Below are positions 1-11,218 of a DNA stretch of 64,000 bases, piece by piece (within the stretch, counting starts at the first letter, position 1; each line of letters opens with the position of its first letter). The position numbers and the translations under genes were made by a program. The stretch is from the NCBI GenBank assembly GCA_949752795.1, contig OX457070.1, positions 35,807,574 through 35,871,573 on the forward strand, in the 5' to 3' direction. The notes under the pieces are model-generated. The model searched no databases. It saw only the letters and a program-made list of their open reading frames with translations, and had not been told where the DNA came from. This DNA is from Hyperoodon ampullatus (lineage: Eukaryota; Chordata; Mammalia; Artiodactyla; Ziphiidae).

Positions 1-87
1 TACCATTAATTTAGAGGTTTGTATTTTAATTTGTTTTGTACTGATTTACTAGCACAGAATTATTTTTCAACTTAGCTTTTAAAAAAA

Positions 88-432
88 TTTTTATTTATTT
101 ATTTATTTATTTAGGCTGTGTTGGGTCTTTGTTGTGCGCGGGCTTTTCTCTAGTTGTGGTGAGTGGGGGCTACTCTTCATTGCGGTGCACAGGCTTCTCA
201 TAGTGGTGGCTTCTCTTGTTGCGGAGCATGGGCTCTAGGCGCGCGGGCTTCAGTAGTTGTGGCACGAGGGCTCAATAGTTGTGGCTCGTGGGCTCCAGAA
301 CTCGGGCTCAGTCGTTGTGGTGCACGGGCTTAATTGCTCCACGGCATGTGGAATCTTCCCGGACCAGGGCTCAAACCCGTGTCGCCTGCATTGGCAGGCG
401 GATTCTTAACCACTGCGCCACCAGGGAAATCC
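88..432 (-). mobile_element. CHR-1-type SINE, near full length
   Basis: tRNA-derived SINE in reverse orientation. The TTTA-rich tail complement is at 88-113. The body carries the repeated 'tagttgtgg...gggctc' units, and the tRNA-like head complement ends 'ccactgcgccaccagggaaatcc'. The length of about 340 bp fits the longer CHR form. Flanking duplications are weak (agctttt / agcattttt). The GC-rich reading frames across it are SINE artefacts. Confidence 0.85.
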
Positions 433-949
433 AAGCATTTTTTATATATTATAATGTCAGTAGTCATATCCCAACATACTATTATCCTCAATGTCCCTGT
501 GAGAGCAGTGAATAACTTCTACCGTTATGTTAATGACAATAAAGTCAGTCTCTTATACTTTACTCATCATAGCTGGCAGAAGAAGTTCTCAGAAATAGTA
601 TCTTTAATAAATATTATAATACCAGAAAGCTATTTACTATATGCCATCTCAGTAATCATCAAAAGCAATTATGAATAGCCTCTCCAAAGTATTGAGGAGG
701 ATGTACTAGTTAGAATGCTCACTCAAGTCCTAATTTACAGCTCTAGTATAGCACTTACAGACTAAGGTTTAGTCAGTTGTGTAGATAGCATGCAATAATT
801 TTTGAAAAGCCCAAGCTTTGGAGTCAAACAGGAAAGTCAGGAGAGAAAGAGCCCCAGAAATCTGCACAAGGATCACCTTGAGTCTTTGGCTGAACACTAA
901 CCTGTGCATGCATAGAGTGAGATTTCACACTATGGGCAAAGGACAGTGA

Positions 950-2330
950 CAGGACAGGTCCATGTCTCCCAGGAATCCCTGCTGTATCATTTATTGGCTG
1001 GGAGCTGCCTGTGGGGAATGTAGCCTCAGTGTAGATGCAGTGATGAATCTCACATCATGGCAGCTGGAGCTATTGGCTTATTTTTTTTCCTGAAGTTGGA
1101 GATCTGAGAAATGCACTCTTGTGATACCACTATCCACCATTTGTCTGTATAGATCTATTTTTCCACAGCAACTACTCCATGGAAACTGACTGGAGACAAA
1201 ATGGGAGGTTAGTGAGTTAAACTGCATCCACTGTTGCTGCAGTTCATCTCAGAGTTGCATAGTATTCATCCTCTCCCTCATCTGCTACCCATTTTAATTT
1301 CTTCTTGCACAGTTTGCCATAGCACTCAGGCATTTCCACTTCATTGAGTATTGGCCGTATTTTTTTTTTTTTCAGGCTACTAAGAACCATTCTAGCAGCA
1401 ATTTATACCATCCTTTGGGGTCCTTGGCAGGATATTAAATTCAGTATCCTGAAAAAGTGCCACCCATGTTAATGAATTATTTATCCAGTCTTCCATTTCC
1501 AACTCCCCTGTTTCTGCTGGCACATGCTAGCTAATTCTTTGAACTCTTTAAGTGTGTGGTCTCCTAGCTTATCAAGTCCAGCATATTCTCAGCTAAATTG
1601 TGCTGAGATTTAACCCTCGTTATCAGCCTGGCAACCAGGAGAGTAGTAGAGGCATTTCCTGAGGGGAGGGAGTATCTTTTGCATTGTGGGGAGAGGTCTG
1701 TATAGAATGTTTTAGCACAGTGGAAGTGCTATCTCAGATTCAGTGGGTCTGCACTGAGAACATCCTCAAGGGCATCCATGCAGCTGTACCTAACCTAGAT
1801 ATCAGTACCTTCAGTGTTCTTAAATAGGGCCTTGACTTTAGCAAAGCAGACCTTCCTTGATGATTCATCCAAATGTCCCTAGAGCTCTGTGACTGTTAAC
1901 AATTAGGTCTTCCACCTGTCAATTGTACCTTCCATTCAAATGCAGTAGATAAAGGCCTCTATAATCTACCAGAGTGGCTTTCTGGCTGCCACACTTAGCC
2001 ATTAACTGTAAACAGCACTCAGTCTCTTATTATGCTTCCTTGGGGCATAAATACAACTTAGTAGTCATCGGCCTATGCCACTGTCTACTTACTAAACACT
2101 GCCCATCCACAGCCTCCACCCTCACTCCAGTACACCACAGAACAGTTCAAAGGAAGGTTTGGTTTGGCTCTCTGGAGCCCTCAAGCCAATATTGCCACTC
2201 GAAGAATCTGATGTCAAGAACAGGACTGCCTTAGTATCCCTTACTGCCCTCATTTGTTTCCTAGGAGCAGCTTGTGGAAAGTGTAGCCTTAACACAAAAA
2301 TACAATGACACATTTCAAAATGGAACAGCT
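950..2330 (-). mobile_element. Old ERVL/MaLR-like internal region, antisense
   Basis: About 1.4 kb of higher-GC sequence with remnants that, read on the minus strand, resemble the decayed internal region of mammalian ERVL/MaLR retroelements (for example 'gaccccaaaggatggtataaattgctgc' near 1390-1430). No flanking LTR pair was recognised. Every frame is broken by many stops, so it cannot encode anything. Class assignment is tentative. Confidence 0.4.
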
Positions 2331-2409
2331 GGGGCTGTCAGTTACACTCCCTTTAGTAGGAGATCTCAGAGCGATATTCTCATGAATGCCACGTTGGGGT
2401 CTATAAATA

Positions 2410-3760
2410 GAAGTGGGAGAGACATCATGAAAACAGCAGAGTAGGGAGCTCCAAGAATCAATCCCTCAGTGAAGCAAACATTAAGCAAACAAAAACTGAC
2501 AAAATTAACTTTTTAAAAACTCTAGAATCTAATTTTTAAAACTTGTAATCAGGGGAGTGCTTACTGAAGACAGAGACTGCTAACTTTTGGTAAGAAAGCA
2601 TTGTTGCATTTTTGTTTACCTGTCTGCCATCCCCCATTCCCCAGTGTGACAGTGGCCAGCATTTCTGGTGTCAGCTAGCTGGTGCCAGAGGGCAACAATG
2701 GATCTTTTTCTCAAAAACTGGTCATGAATTTTGACCAGACGTGTGGTTTCCAGAGGGACCAGTGCAGAAGCTTGGCTTCGTTTCACCTCCCTCAGGCTGG
2801 AACAGCATCTTTGGCAAAAGGATTTGTGTATGTCAAAAGCACTTCAAGACATAATATGCATAGCTGTCTCTCAGGCAAGGTATGGAGAGTGGGGAAAGCA
2901 GCAGACAGATGTAAAGACCTGAGAAAGAGAAGGCTAAGGTGAAGATTTTGGGGGGAATAAAGTTCTTGAAGGACTACCTCATATACCAGAGAATCAACAC
3001 ACATGCCCACAACAGGATGCATGCTCATAAAAGACCGGAGAGAACCGCAGACTTAAAACTCTGGAGGACCTTTGGGCTCTGCACAGCAAGAATTGAATTC
3101 TGGGCTTCCCTGGTGGCGCAGTGGTTGAGAGTCTGCCTGCCGATGCAGGGGACGCGGGTTCATGCCCCGGTCCGGGAGGATCCCACGTGCCACGGAGTGG
3201 CTGGGCCTGTGAGCCATGGCCGCTGGGCCTGCGCGTCCGGAGCCTGTGCTCCGCGACGGGAGAGGCCACAACAGTAAGAGGCCCGCGTACCTCAAAAAAA
3301 AAAAAAAAAAGAATTGAATTCTGAGGCTGAATTGTACATAGGTAGCCTGGCTAAGTAGTGAAAGCATGCCTTAGCTCAGAGGCAATCTACAAAGACTGAG
3401 AGAATTGTTTGTTGCTTTAGAATTTTTAAAAAAAATCTGTCACATCAGTCTGTCAGGATGTTAAAAGTATCTGGCTGATTGCTGAGATAATGAAACAGAT
3501 TTCAGTGATCACACATGACAAGGAATATAGGCTTTGCAAAAATAGTTTGAGAATGTCACTAAACAAATAGATGACTACCCTCAAAAGCAACAACAGTAAA
3601 ACCTGGAAGAATCTGATTTCCAGAGTTATCACATTATTATATTCAAAATATCTTATTTCCAGCAAAAATTTAAAGGCATACAAAGAAACAGGAAAGTATG
3701 GCCCATTCACAAGGAAAAAAAAAATAGCATCCCTGGGGAAGCACAGACATTGGGCTTTAC
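2410..3760 (+). mobile_element. Ancient L1M-type LINE, 5' part, interrupted by a SINE
   Basis: Decayed L1 5' UTR-like sequence from the 'gaaaacagcagagtagg' start near 2430, leading into the ORF1-proximal segment 'ggcatacaaagaaacagg' near 3677. A CHR-2 SINE splits it at 3103-3310. It resumes after the antisense L1 at 3775-4076 and continues to about 6040. No open frame of useful length remains. Confidence 0.65.
3103..3310 (+). mobile_element. CHR-2-type SINE with 15-bp target-site duplication
   Basis: Starts ggcttccctggtggcgcagtgg, has the tRNA-like head and the 'gagaggccacaacagtaagaggcccgcg' end, then an A tail. The target duplication AAGAATTGAATTCTG is perfect at 3088-3102 and 3309-3323. 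Lineage-typical and fairly young. Confidence 0.95.
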
Positions 3761-3774
3761 TAGATTAAAACTTT

Positions 3775-4076
3775 ATTTTTTTTATTGGAGTATAATTGCT
3801 TTACAATGTTGTATTAGTTTCTCCTGTACAGTGAAGTGAATCAGCTATATGTATACATATATCCCCTCCCTCGTGGACCTCCCTCACCCACCATCCCACT
3901 TCTAGGTCTTCACAGAGCACTGAGCTGAGCTCCCTGTGCTATACAGCAGGCTCCCACTAGCTATCTGTTTTACACATGGTAGAGTATTTATGTCAAATCT
4001 AATCTCCCAGTTCATCCCACCCTCCCCTTCCCCCCGCTGTGCCCACACGTCCGTTCTCTATGTCTGCCTTTCTATT
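3775..4076 (-). mobile_element. L1 3' end fragment, antisense, with duplication
   Basis: Reverse complement of the cetartiodactyl L1 3' UTR ('ttattggagtataattgctttacaatg...ttccctgtgctatacagcagg'). Truncated to about 300 bp. The duplications TAGATTAAAACTTT (3761-3774) and TAGACTAAGACTTT (4077-4090) differ at two positions. It landed inside the older L1M copy. Confidence 0.85.
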
Positions 4077-4080
4077 TAGA

Positions 4081-6040
4081 CTAAGACTTTAAATCAGCTG
4101 TCTTACATAAGCTTAGAGAGGTAAAGGAAATGATAGACAATGATGTAAAGGAGATCAGAATGATTTCTTATCAGATAGAGAATATCAGTAAAGAGATTGA
4201 AATAATTAAAAGGAACCAAATAGAAAATTTGGAGCTGAAAAGAAAAATTCACCAGATGGGCTCAACAGCAGATTTGAGAAGGCAGAAGAAAGAATCAGTG
4301 GTGAATGTTAAAATAGGACAATTAAAATTATCACATGAGAGGAAAAAGGATGAAAAAAAAAAAAAAGAACAGAACCCGAGGGACATGTGGGATGCCATCA
4401 AGCGTATGCATTATGGGAGTCTTAGAAGGAGAAGAAAATTTAGACTAACTGCAGGAATCTACATGTCCAAGAAACACGATGAAATTCAAGTAGAATCAAC
4501 CCAAAGAAATCCACATCATTCAAAATGTCAAAAACCAAAGACAGAATCTTGAAAGCAGCAAGCAAAAAGCAACTGGTTTTGTAGAAGAGATCCTCAATAA
4601 GATTAACAGCTGATTTTTTTCATTAGAAACCATGGAAGGCAAAAGGTAGCAGGATCACATTTGAAGTATATAAAGAAAAAAAAATCAATCAAGAATTCTA
4701 CACCTGGCAATACTATCCTTTAAAAATGAAGGAAAATTAAGATATTCCCAGATAAAAGCTGAGGAAGTTTACTGCTAGTTGACCTGCCTTATAAGAAATA
4801 CTAAAAAGGATCCTTCAGTCTGAAATGAAAGGACTGTATTTCAAAGCAATACAAAGAAATAAACAATACAAGGAAAGAAAACTATGTAAGTAAATATAAC
4901 AGCCAGTATTATTATATTTTTGGTTTGTAACTCTTCTTTTTTCCCCATCTGATTTTAAAAACAATGAGTGCAACAAAAATTGTAATTCTGTTAATGGGCA
5001 CACAGTATTTAAACAGATAACTTTGTGACAATAATAACATAAAGGAGAGGATAGACCTATATAGAAGTAAAGTTTTGTATGCTATTAAAGTTAAGTTGGT
5101 ATAATTTAAACTTAGATTGTTATAAATTTAGATATTGTAATCCTTAGGGTAATCACTAATGAAATAACTAAAATAAATATAAAAGAGGAAAAGAGAAGGA
5201 TCAAAATGGTACATTAGAAAAAATAAATCATATGGAAAAGAAGGCAGTATTGCAAGAATTACGGGACAAAATGATAGATGTAGAAAATAAATAGTAAAAT
5301 GGCAGAACTAAGAGCTTCTTTATCAGTAATCACACATGAAAATGGATTAATCCCATCAATTAAAGTACAGAGATTGAAAGAGTGGAAAAAAATGTGATCC
5401 AACTGTATGTTGTCTAGAAGGGGCTCACTGTAGACTCAAAGACATAAATAGGTTGAAAATAAATGGATGGAAAAATATATTCCAAGCAAAAGCAAGATAG
5501 GGTGGCTTTACTAACATCAGACAAAATAGGCATCAGTAAAAACGTTTTAGAAGAGGTAAAGAACAACATTATCCTTAAAGGGACAGTGCATCAAGAAGAC
5601 ATAATAAAATTAAAACATCTGTGCCCCAAAATAACAGAGATCCGAAACATATGAAGCAAACAGTGATGGAATGGAAGGGAGTAGAAAGCTGTACAATGAT
5701 AGTTGGAAACTTCATCACCCGTTTCAATACTGGATGACACATCTACATAGAAGATGAATAGGGAAATACAGGGCTTGAACAACAGTATACACTGACTAGA
5801 TCTAACAGACACATATAGAGGACTCTACACACAGCAGCAGAGTAACATTCTTCTAAAGTGAGCATGGAAGATTCACCAGCATAGACCACTATTAGAACAT
5901 AAAACAAGTCTTAATGAATTTAAAAAGATAGAAATCGCACAAAGCATACTTTTTTTACCATAGTAAAATTATGCTAGAAATCAATAATGGAAGCAAAACT
6001 GAAAATTCTCAAACATATGGAAATTAAACAGTACGGTCCA
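4081..6040 (+). mobile_element. Ancient L1M-type LINE, ORF1 to ORF2 endonuclease remnants
   Basis: Continuation of the element at 2410. A 140-codon open remnant at 4130-4552 resembles the basic, coiled-coil ORF1 protein (NRDIKEI/ISKEIEIIKRNQIENLELK-like pattern). The ORF1-ORF2 spacer follows ('gaatggatgg...tattccaagcaaaa' near 5460). Then comes a broken ORF2 endonuclease region ('agatctaacagacacatatagagga' near 5798). Dead by stops and indels. Confidence 0.7.
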
Positions 6041-6082
6041 TGGGAGATCAGCTAAGATGGCAGAGTAGAAAAACCCTGGGCT

Positions 6083-6396
6083 TGGGACTTCCCTGGTGGT
6101 GCAGTGGTTAAGAATCTGCCTGCCAACACAGGGGACACAGGTTCGGAGCCCTGGTCCAGGAAGATCCCACATGCCACGGAGCAACTAAGCCCATGCGCCA
6201 CAACTACTGAGCCTGTGCTCGCCCACAAGCCACAATTACTGAGCCCACATGCCACAACTACTGAGCCCACGCACCTAGAGCCCATGCTCCGCAATGAGAA
6301 GCAACCGCAATGAGAAGCCCAAGCACCGCAGAGTAGCCCCCACTTGCCGCAACTAGAGAAAGCCTGTGGGCAGCAACAAAGACCCAACACCCATAA

Positions 6397-6434
<38 letters not shown>

Positions 6435-6452
6435 GTTCCTTAAAAAAAAAAC
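6083..6452 (+). mobile_element. CHR-1-type SINE with an (ATAG)n tail
   Basis: Sense SINE starting gggacttccctggtggtgcagtgg, with the 'gagcccatgctccgcaatgag' and 'gcagcaacaaagacccaacac' body. The target duplication AAAAACC(C)TGGGCT is at 6069-6082 and 6453-6465. The A-rich tail has turned into an ATAG microsatellite (6397-6434). Confidence 0.92.
6397..6434 (+). repeat. (ATAG)n microsatellite
   Basis: About nine uninterrupted ATAG units in the tail of the CHR-1 SINE. Likely to vary in length between individuals. Confidence 0.95.
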
Positions 6453-6984
6453 AAAAACCTGGGCTCATCTCCTCTTAAAAGCAAACCAGGTCACACCTAT
6501 TTGCAGAACCATTGATTAAAAAGACCAGAACCTATCAGAAAAGATCTAATACAACTAAAGATATAAAGAAGGAGCCACAATAAGAAAGGTAGTAGGGGTG
6601 GAGTCATGCTGTAGTCAAGTCCCACACCCGTGGGTGGATAACCCACAAAAATGAGAATAATTACAACTGCAGAGGTTCTCCAAAGGAGTGAGAAGTCCAA
6701 GCCCTGTATCAGGCTTCCCAGCCCAAGGGTCCTGTACTGGGAAGATGAGACCCCAGAGCATTTGGCTTTGAAGGCGAGAAGGGCTTACTTTTGGGAGTCC
6801 TAGAGGGCTGGGGGAAATAGAGACTTCACTCTTAAAGGGCACACACAAAATCTCACATGCTCCAGGACCCAAGACAGAAGCAGTAATCTGCTAGGAGCCT
6901 GGGTCAGACCTACCTGCTCATCTTGGAGATTCTCCTGGAGAGGCAGGAGGCAACTGCAGCTCACCCTGGAGACATTATGATTGT

Positions 6985-8660
6985 TGTGTATTCCCGTTAT
7001 GCCTCCTTGTCTTTGACACTACTCTTTGTTTTGAAGTCTATTTTATCTGATAATTTTAGCCATTCTAGCATTCTTATACTCACTGTTATCCATCCATTTA
7101 CTTTCACACTGTGTCTGTATATTTACAGTGTATTTCTTATAAACAGCATATAGTTGAGTTTTGCTTTTTTTATCCATTCTAACAATCTTTGTCTTTTTAT
7201 TGGAGTGTTCAACCCATTAATATTTATGTAATTATTGATGTGGTTGAAAGTCAATCTACCATTTTTTTTGTTTTCTGTTTATCTCTTCTAATATTTGTTC
7301 CTCTGTTCCTTCTTTCCTTCTTTTTGATTATTTGAATATTTTTCAGAATTTTGTTTTAATTTATCTGTTTGCTTTTTTAGCTATAGCTCTTTGCATTATA
7401 CTTTTTAGCTGCTCTAAGGGTTACATTAAATATCCATAATGTTCCACAGTCTACTTAGAGTTAATATAGTACTATTTCATGTAAAATGTAGAAATCTTAC
7501 ATGTCAACTGGTTCATTTACCCACCTCACTTCATCCTTTATGCCAGGGGTCCCCAGTCCCCAGACCATGGACCACTACCAGTCTGTGGCCTGTTAGGAAC
7601 CAGGCCACACAGCAGGAAGTGAACAGCGCGTGAGTGAGCGAAGCTTCATTTGTATTTACAGCCGCTCCCCATCACTCGCATTACCGCCTGAGCTCTGCAG
7701 ATCAGTGGTGGCATTAGATTCTCATAGGAGTGCAAACCCTACTGTGAACTGTGCATGTGAGGGATCTAGGTTGTACGCTCCTTATGAGAATCTAATGCCT
7801 GATGATCTGAGGTAGAGCTGAGGCGGTGATGCTAGTGCTGGGGAGCGGCTGCAAATATTGATTATCATTAGCAGAGAGGTTTGACTGCACAGAGTCCATA
7901 ATAAATCAACTGCTTGCAGACTCATGTCAAAAACCTATCAGTGAGTGGCAAGTGACAATTAAGCTGCATCTTACGGAGTAGACTGGACATAAGCAACACA
8001 CTTCAGGTGTCACTGTCTCCCATCACCCCTAGATGGGACCATCTAGTTGCAGGAAAATAAGCTCAGGGCCACTGATTCTGCATTATGGTAAGTTGTATAA
8101 TTATTTCATTATATATTACAATGTAATAATAATAGAAATAAAATGCACAATAAATGTAATGTGCTTGCATCCTCCCAAAACCATCCCCACCCCCAACCCG
8201 GTCTATGGAAAAATTGTCTTCCATGAAACTGGTCCCTGGTGACAAAAAGGTTGGGGACTCCTGCTTTATGCTATAGTTGCCACATATATTACCTACATAT
8301 GTTATAACCCCCACAAAACAATTTTATAATTTTTGCTTAAAACAGACATATGTATGTTAAAGAAATAAAGGAAATGATCTTCTTTACTTTGATCACTTGT
8401 AGTACTTTGCATTATTTATTGAAGAACTGAAGTTTCCATCTGATATCATTTATTTTAGCCTAAAGAACTTCCTTTCGCCCTTCCTACACTTCAGTCCTAC
8501 TGGAGATACATATCTTAGAGGTGTTTTTTCCTTGAAAATGTCTTTATGTCACCTTCATTCTTGAAAGATACTTTTTGCTGAATATAGAATCTGTGTGACA
8601 GTCTTATTTCCTTTGAGTACTTCAGACATTTATTCCACTGTCTTTTTGAGATTATTCTAT
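6985..8660 (-). mobile_element. Ancient L1M, ORF1-ORF2 spacer region, antisense
   Basis: Antisense L1 features such as 'gaagtctattttatctgataattttagcc' (7034) and 'aaaatgtctttatgtcaccttcattcttg' (8536) flank a hAT insertion at 7544-8263. The two halves join exactly across that insertion. There is no coding capacity. Confidence 0.65.
7544..8263 (+). mobile_element. hAT-type non-autonomous DNA transposon, 720 bp, complete ends
   Basis: Terminal inverted repeats CAGGGGTCCCCA (left) and TTGGGGACTCCTG (right). The perfect 8-bp duplication CTTTATGC is at 7536-7543 and 8264-8271, the hallmark of hAT transposition. The internal sequence includes an imperfect inverted repeat: 'ttagattctcataggag' at 7716 and its complement 'ctccttatgagaatctaa' at 7779. 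No transposase frame is present, so it must have been mobilised in trans. Strand is arbitrary. Confidence 0.93.
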
Positions 8661-9354
8661 TTTTGTCTAAATTATTAAATGGGATATTTAGCTCATCAAT
8701 TTTTAACCTTTCTTCTTTTCTTAATACAAACACTTAAGGCTACGAATTTCCCTTCAAGTGTCTCATTTGCTCAAGTTTTTCAATTACTTCTAAGTATTTT
8801 AAAATTTCTATTATAATTTTTCTTTGACTAATGACATTTTAGTTTCTAAATGCATATGGATTTATTGCTTATCTTTCTATCAAAAACTGCATTGTTGACA
8901 GATTCATTGTATATATTATTCCTTAAAATTTATTGAGACATGCTTTTTTATTTACTAACATAATTTTGTAAGGATTCCATGTGTGTTTGAGGAAGATGTG
9001 TATCCACTAATTTGTGAGTGACAAGTTCTATGTATCCAGTAAATCCAGCTGTGTAATTTATGTTGTTTAAGACTTCTATTTCTTTATGAATTTTTTTTAC
9101 TGCTTGGCCTAGCAAAAATTCAGATATAACTTTTGAACTTTCCCCTTTGTTGGTGGGCTCATTATTTATTTTAATTCTATCAGAGATTTGATCTATATAT
9201 TTTTAGCCTATTTTATTAAATGCATCCAGTCTAGAATTTTTGTATCTTCCTGGAGACATGAAACCTTTATTATTTTGTTCTTACTCTTTCTATCTCTAAT
9301 AATTTTTTTCAAAAAACCATTTATCTGATTATATAGCTACCTTAGCTTTTTTAC
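8661..9354 (-). mobile_element. Ancient L1M, ORF2 endonuclease region, antisense
   Basis: Sequence such as 'ccatgtgtgtttgaggaagatgtgtat' (8979) is the reverse complement of the decayed endonuclease part of L1 ORF2. It lies beyond the spacer in an order that a single intact antisense L1 cannot give, so it is a separate or rearranged piece. Confidence 0.55.
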
Positions 9355-9985
9355 AAGAAAACTTTATTGAGGTTTAATTTAACTACCATAGAATTTATTC
9401 ACTTAATTCTACAATTCAATGATTTTTAGTAAGTTTTCAGATTTGTAAACCATTATCTTGATCTAATTTTAAACATTTCCTTTATCCCAAGAAGATCCCT
9501 CATGCCCATTTGTAGTCACTCCCTTTTCCCAACCCTAGCCAACCACAAATCTGCTTTCTGTCTATAGATTTATCCTTTTTGGACATTTCATATAGATAGA
9601 ATCATACAATATTGCTTCTTTAACTGTTAACGTAATATTTTTTAGTTCATCTATTTTGTAGTATGTATCAGTGCTTCATTCCTTTTTATTGCTGAAACAT
9701 GCTTTATTGTTTGGATATACCGTATTTTAATTCGTTCGTTCATCAGTTGATTGACATTTAGGATTGTTTCTACTTTTAAGCTATTATGAATAATGTTGCT
9801 ATGTATACATGAGTGTAAGTCTCTCTGGGGTATGTTTCATTTCCCTTGGGTAGATACCTAGGAATTGCCATGAAATTGAATGTAATTGTATGTCAAATTT
9901 ATGTGTAATATTTTCAGAAACTGCCAAACTTTTTCCCAAAGTGGCTGCATTACTTTACATTCTTATCAATAATTGTCTTCTATTT
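9355..9985 (-). mobile_element. Old L1 3' end, antisense, 5'-truncated
   Basis: Starts 'actttattgaggtttaattt' and runs through typical antisense 3' UTR text ('tttatccttttggacatttcatatag', 'cctttttattgctgaaacatgc'), stopping near 'cattcttatcaataattg'. It interrupts older antisense L1 sequence that goes on at 9990-10200. Confidence 0.65.
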
Positions 9986-10401
9986 TCTTCTATCCTTTTA
10001 CTTTTAACCTTCTTTGTCTGTATGATTTAGATGTGGCTTTTATAAATAATATAAAACCGGATTTTACTTTTCCAGTTTGATACTGTGTCTTTACACTGGT
10101 GAGTTTAGTCCACGTATATGATTATTTTTATATTGAGCTGTTTCTGTCTTCCTTTGTGCTTTCTATTTTCCTGTGCTTCCTTTTATTCCTTTCTTGTTTT
10201 TTATTTTTACTTGTTTAAATTTTTATTGGAGTATAGTTGATTTACAATGTTGTGTTAGTTTCAGGTGTACACTAAAGTGAATCAGTTATACATATAAATA
10301 TATCCACTCTTTTTTATATTCTCTTCCCATATAGGACATTAGAGAGTATTGAGTAGGGTTCCCTGTGCTCTACAGTAGGGTCCTTATTGGTTATCTATTT
10401 T

Positions 10402-10606
10402 TTTTTTTTTTTTTGCGGTATGTGGGCCTCTCATTGTTGTGGCCTCTCCCGTTGCAAAGCACAGGCTCCGGACGCGCAGGCTCAGCAGCCATGGCTCACG
10501 GGCCCAGCCGCTCCGCGGCATGTGGGATCTTCCCAGACCGGGGCACGAACCCGTGTCCCCTGCATCGGCAGGCAGACTCTCAACCACTGCGCCACCAGGG
10601 AAGCCC
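10402..10606 (-). mobile_element. CHR-2-type SINE, antisense, 13-bp perfect duplication
   Basis: A T-rich tract, then the complement of the CHR-2 body, ending 'ccactgcgccaccagggaagccc'. The duplication GGTTATCTATTTT is perfect at 10389-10401 and 10607-10619. It sits in the L1 3' UTR. Confidence 0.95.
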
Positions 10607-10875
10607 GGTTATCTATTTTATATATAGTATTATGTATATGTCATTCTCAATCTCCCAATTTATCCCTGCCCCCCTTTTCACTCCTGGTAATCATAAGTTT
10701 GTTTTCTATATCTGTGAATCTATTTCTGTTTTCTAAATAAGTTCATTTGTACCATTTTCTTTTAGATTCCACATATAAGTCATATTGTATGATATTTGTC
10801 TTTGTCTGACTTACTTCACTCAGTATGATAATCTCTAGGTCTATCCATGTTGCTGCAAATGGCATTATTTTGTTC

Positions 10876-11218
10876 TATTTATTTATTTATTTATTTGGCC
10901 GCATTGGGTCTTTGTTGCTGCGCGCAGGCTTTCTCTAGTTGTGGCGAGTGGGGGGCTACTCTTCGTTGCGGTGCACAGGCTTCTCATTGCAGTGGCTTCT
11001 CTTGTTGCAGAGCATGGGCTCTAGGCACACAGGCTTCAGTAGTTGAAGCATGTGGGCTCAGTAATTGTGGCTCGTGGGCTCTAGAGCGCAGGCTCAGTAG
11101 TTGTGGTGCACAGGCTTAGTTGCTCCACGGCATGTGGGATCTTTGCAGACCAGGGATTGAACCCAGGTCCCCTGCATTGGCAGGCAGATTCTCAACCACT
11201 GAGCCACCAGGGAAGTCC
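10876..11218 (-). mobile_element. CHR-1-type SINE, antisense
   Basis: A (TTTA)n tail complement, then the long CHR body with 'tagttgtgg' units, ending 'gagccaccagggaagtcc'. The short duplication TATTTTGTTC flanks it (10866-10875 and 11219-11228). It is inserted in the same L1 as the CHR-2 at 10402. Confidence 0.92.

Larger units (their letters stand above)
6044..6980 (+). mobile_element. L1 5' UTR fragment, sense, split by a CHR-1 SINE
   Basis: Begins with the typical L1 start-like 'agctaagatggcagagtagaa' and resumes after the SINE as 'gggctcatctcctcttaaaagc', an L1 5' UTR signature. It is GC-richer than its surroundings. It ends abruptly near 6980, where antisense L1 sequence begins, so the normal ORF1 downstream is missing. 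Confidence 0.65.

Noticed and set aside
2439..2454. Possible promoter or small gene around the direct-repeat-like elements in 950-2330
   Set aside because: The region reads as old antisense ERVL/MaLR-like sequence with stops in all frames.
3103..3180. Possible tRNA gene in SINE heads
   Set aside because: A tRNA-like head with a B-box-like 'ggttcatgccc' is present, but it is part of a SINE flanked by target duplications. No independent tRNA gene fold is supported.
4130..4552. 140-codon lysine-rich coiled-coil-like frame
   Set aside because: Not a host gene. It sits in the ORF1 position of a decayed L1M and is followed by the L1 spacer and endonuclease remnants.
10365..10740. GC-rich overlapping frames on both strands, repeated in similar form at 3053-3367, 20254-20540, 24917-25262, 43521-43912, 58389-58707 and 59864-60161
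   Set aside because: All are translations of CHR-2 SINE copies, which explains the shared peptide text (for example HRLRTRRLSGHGSRAQPL).
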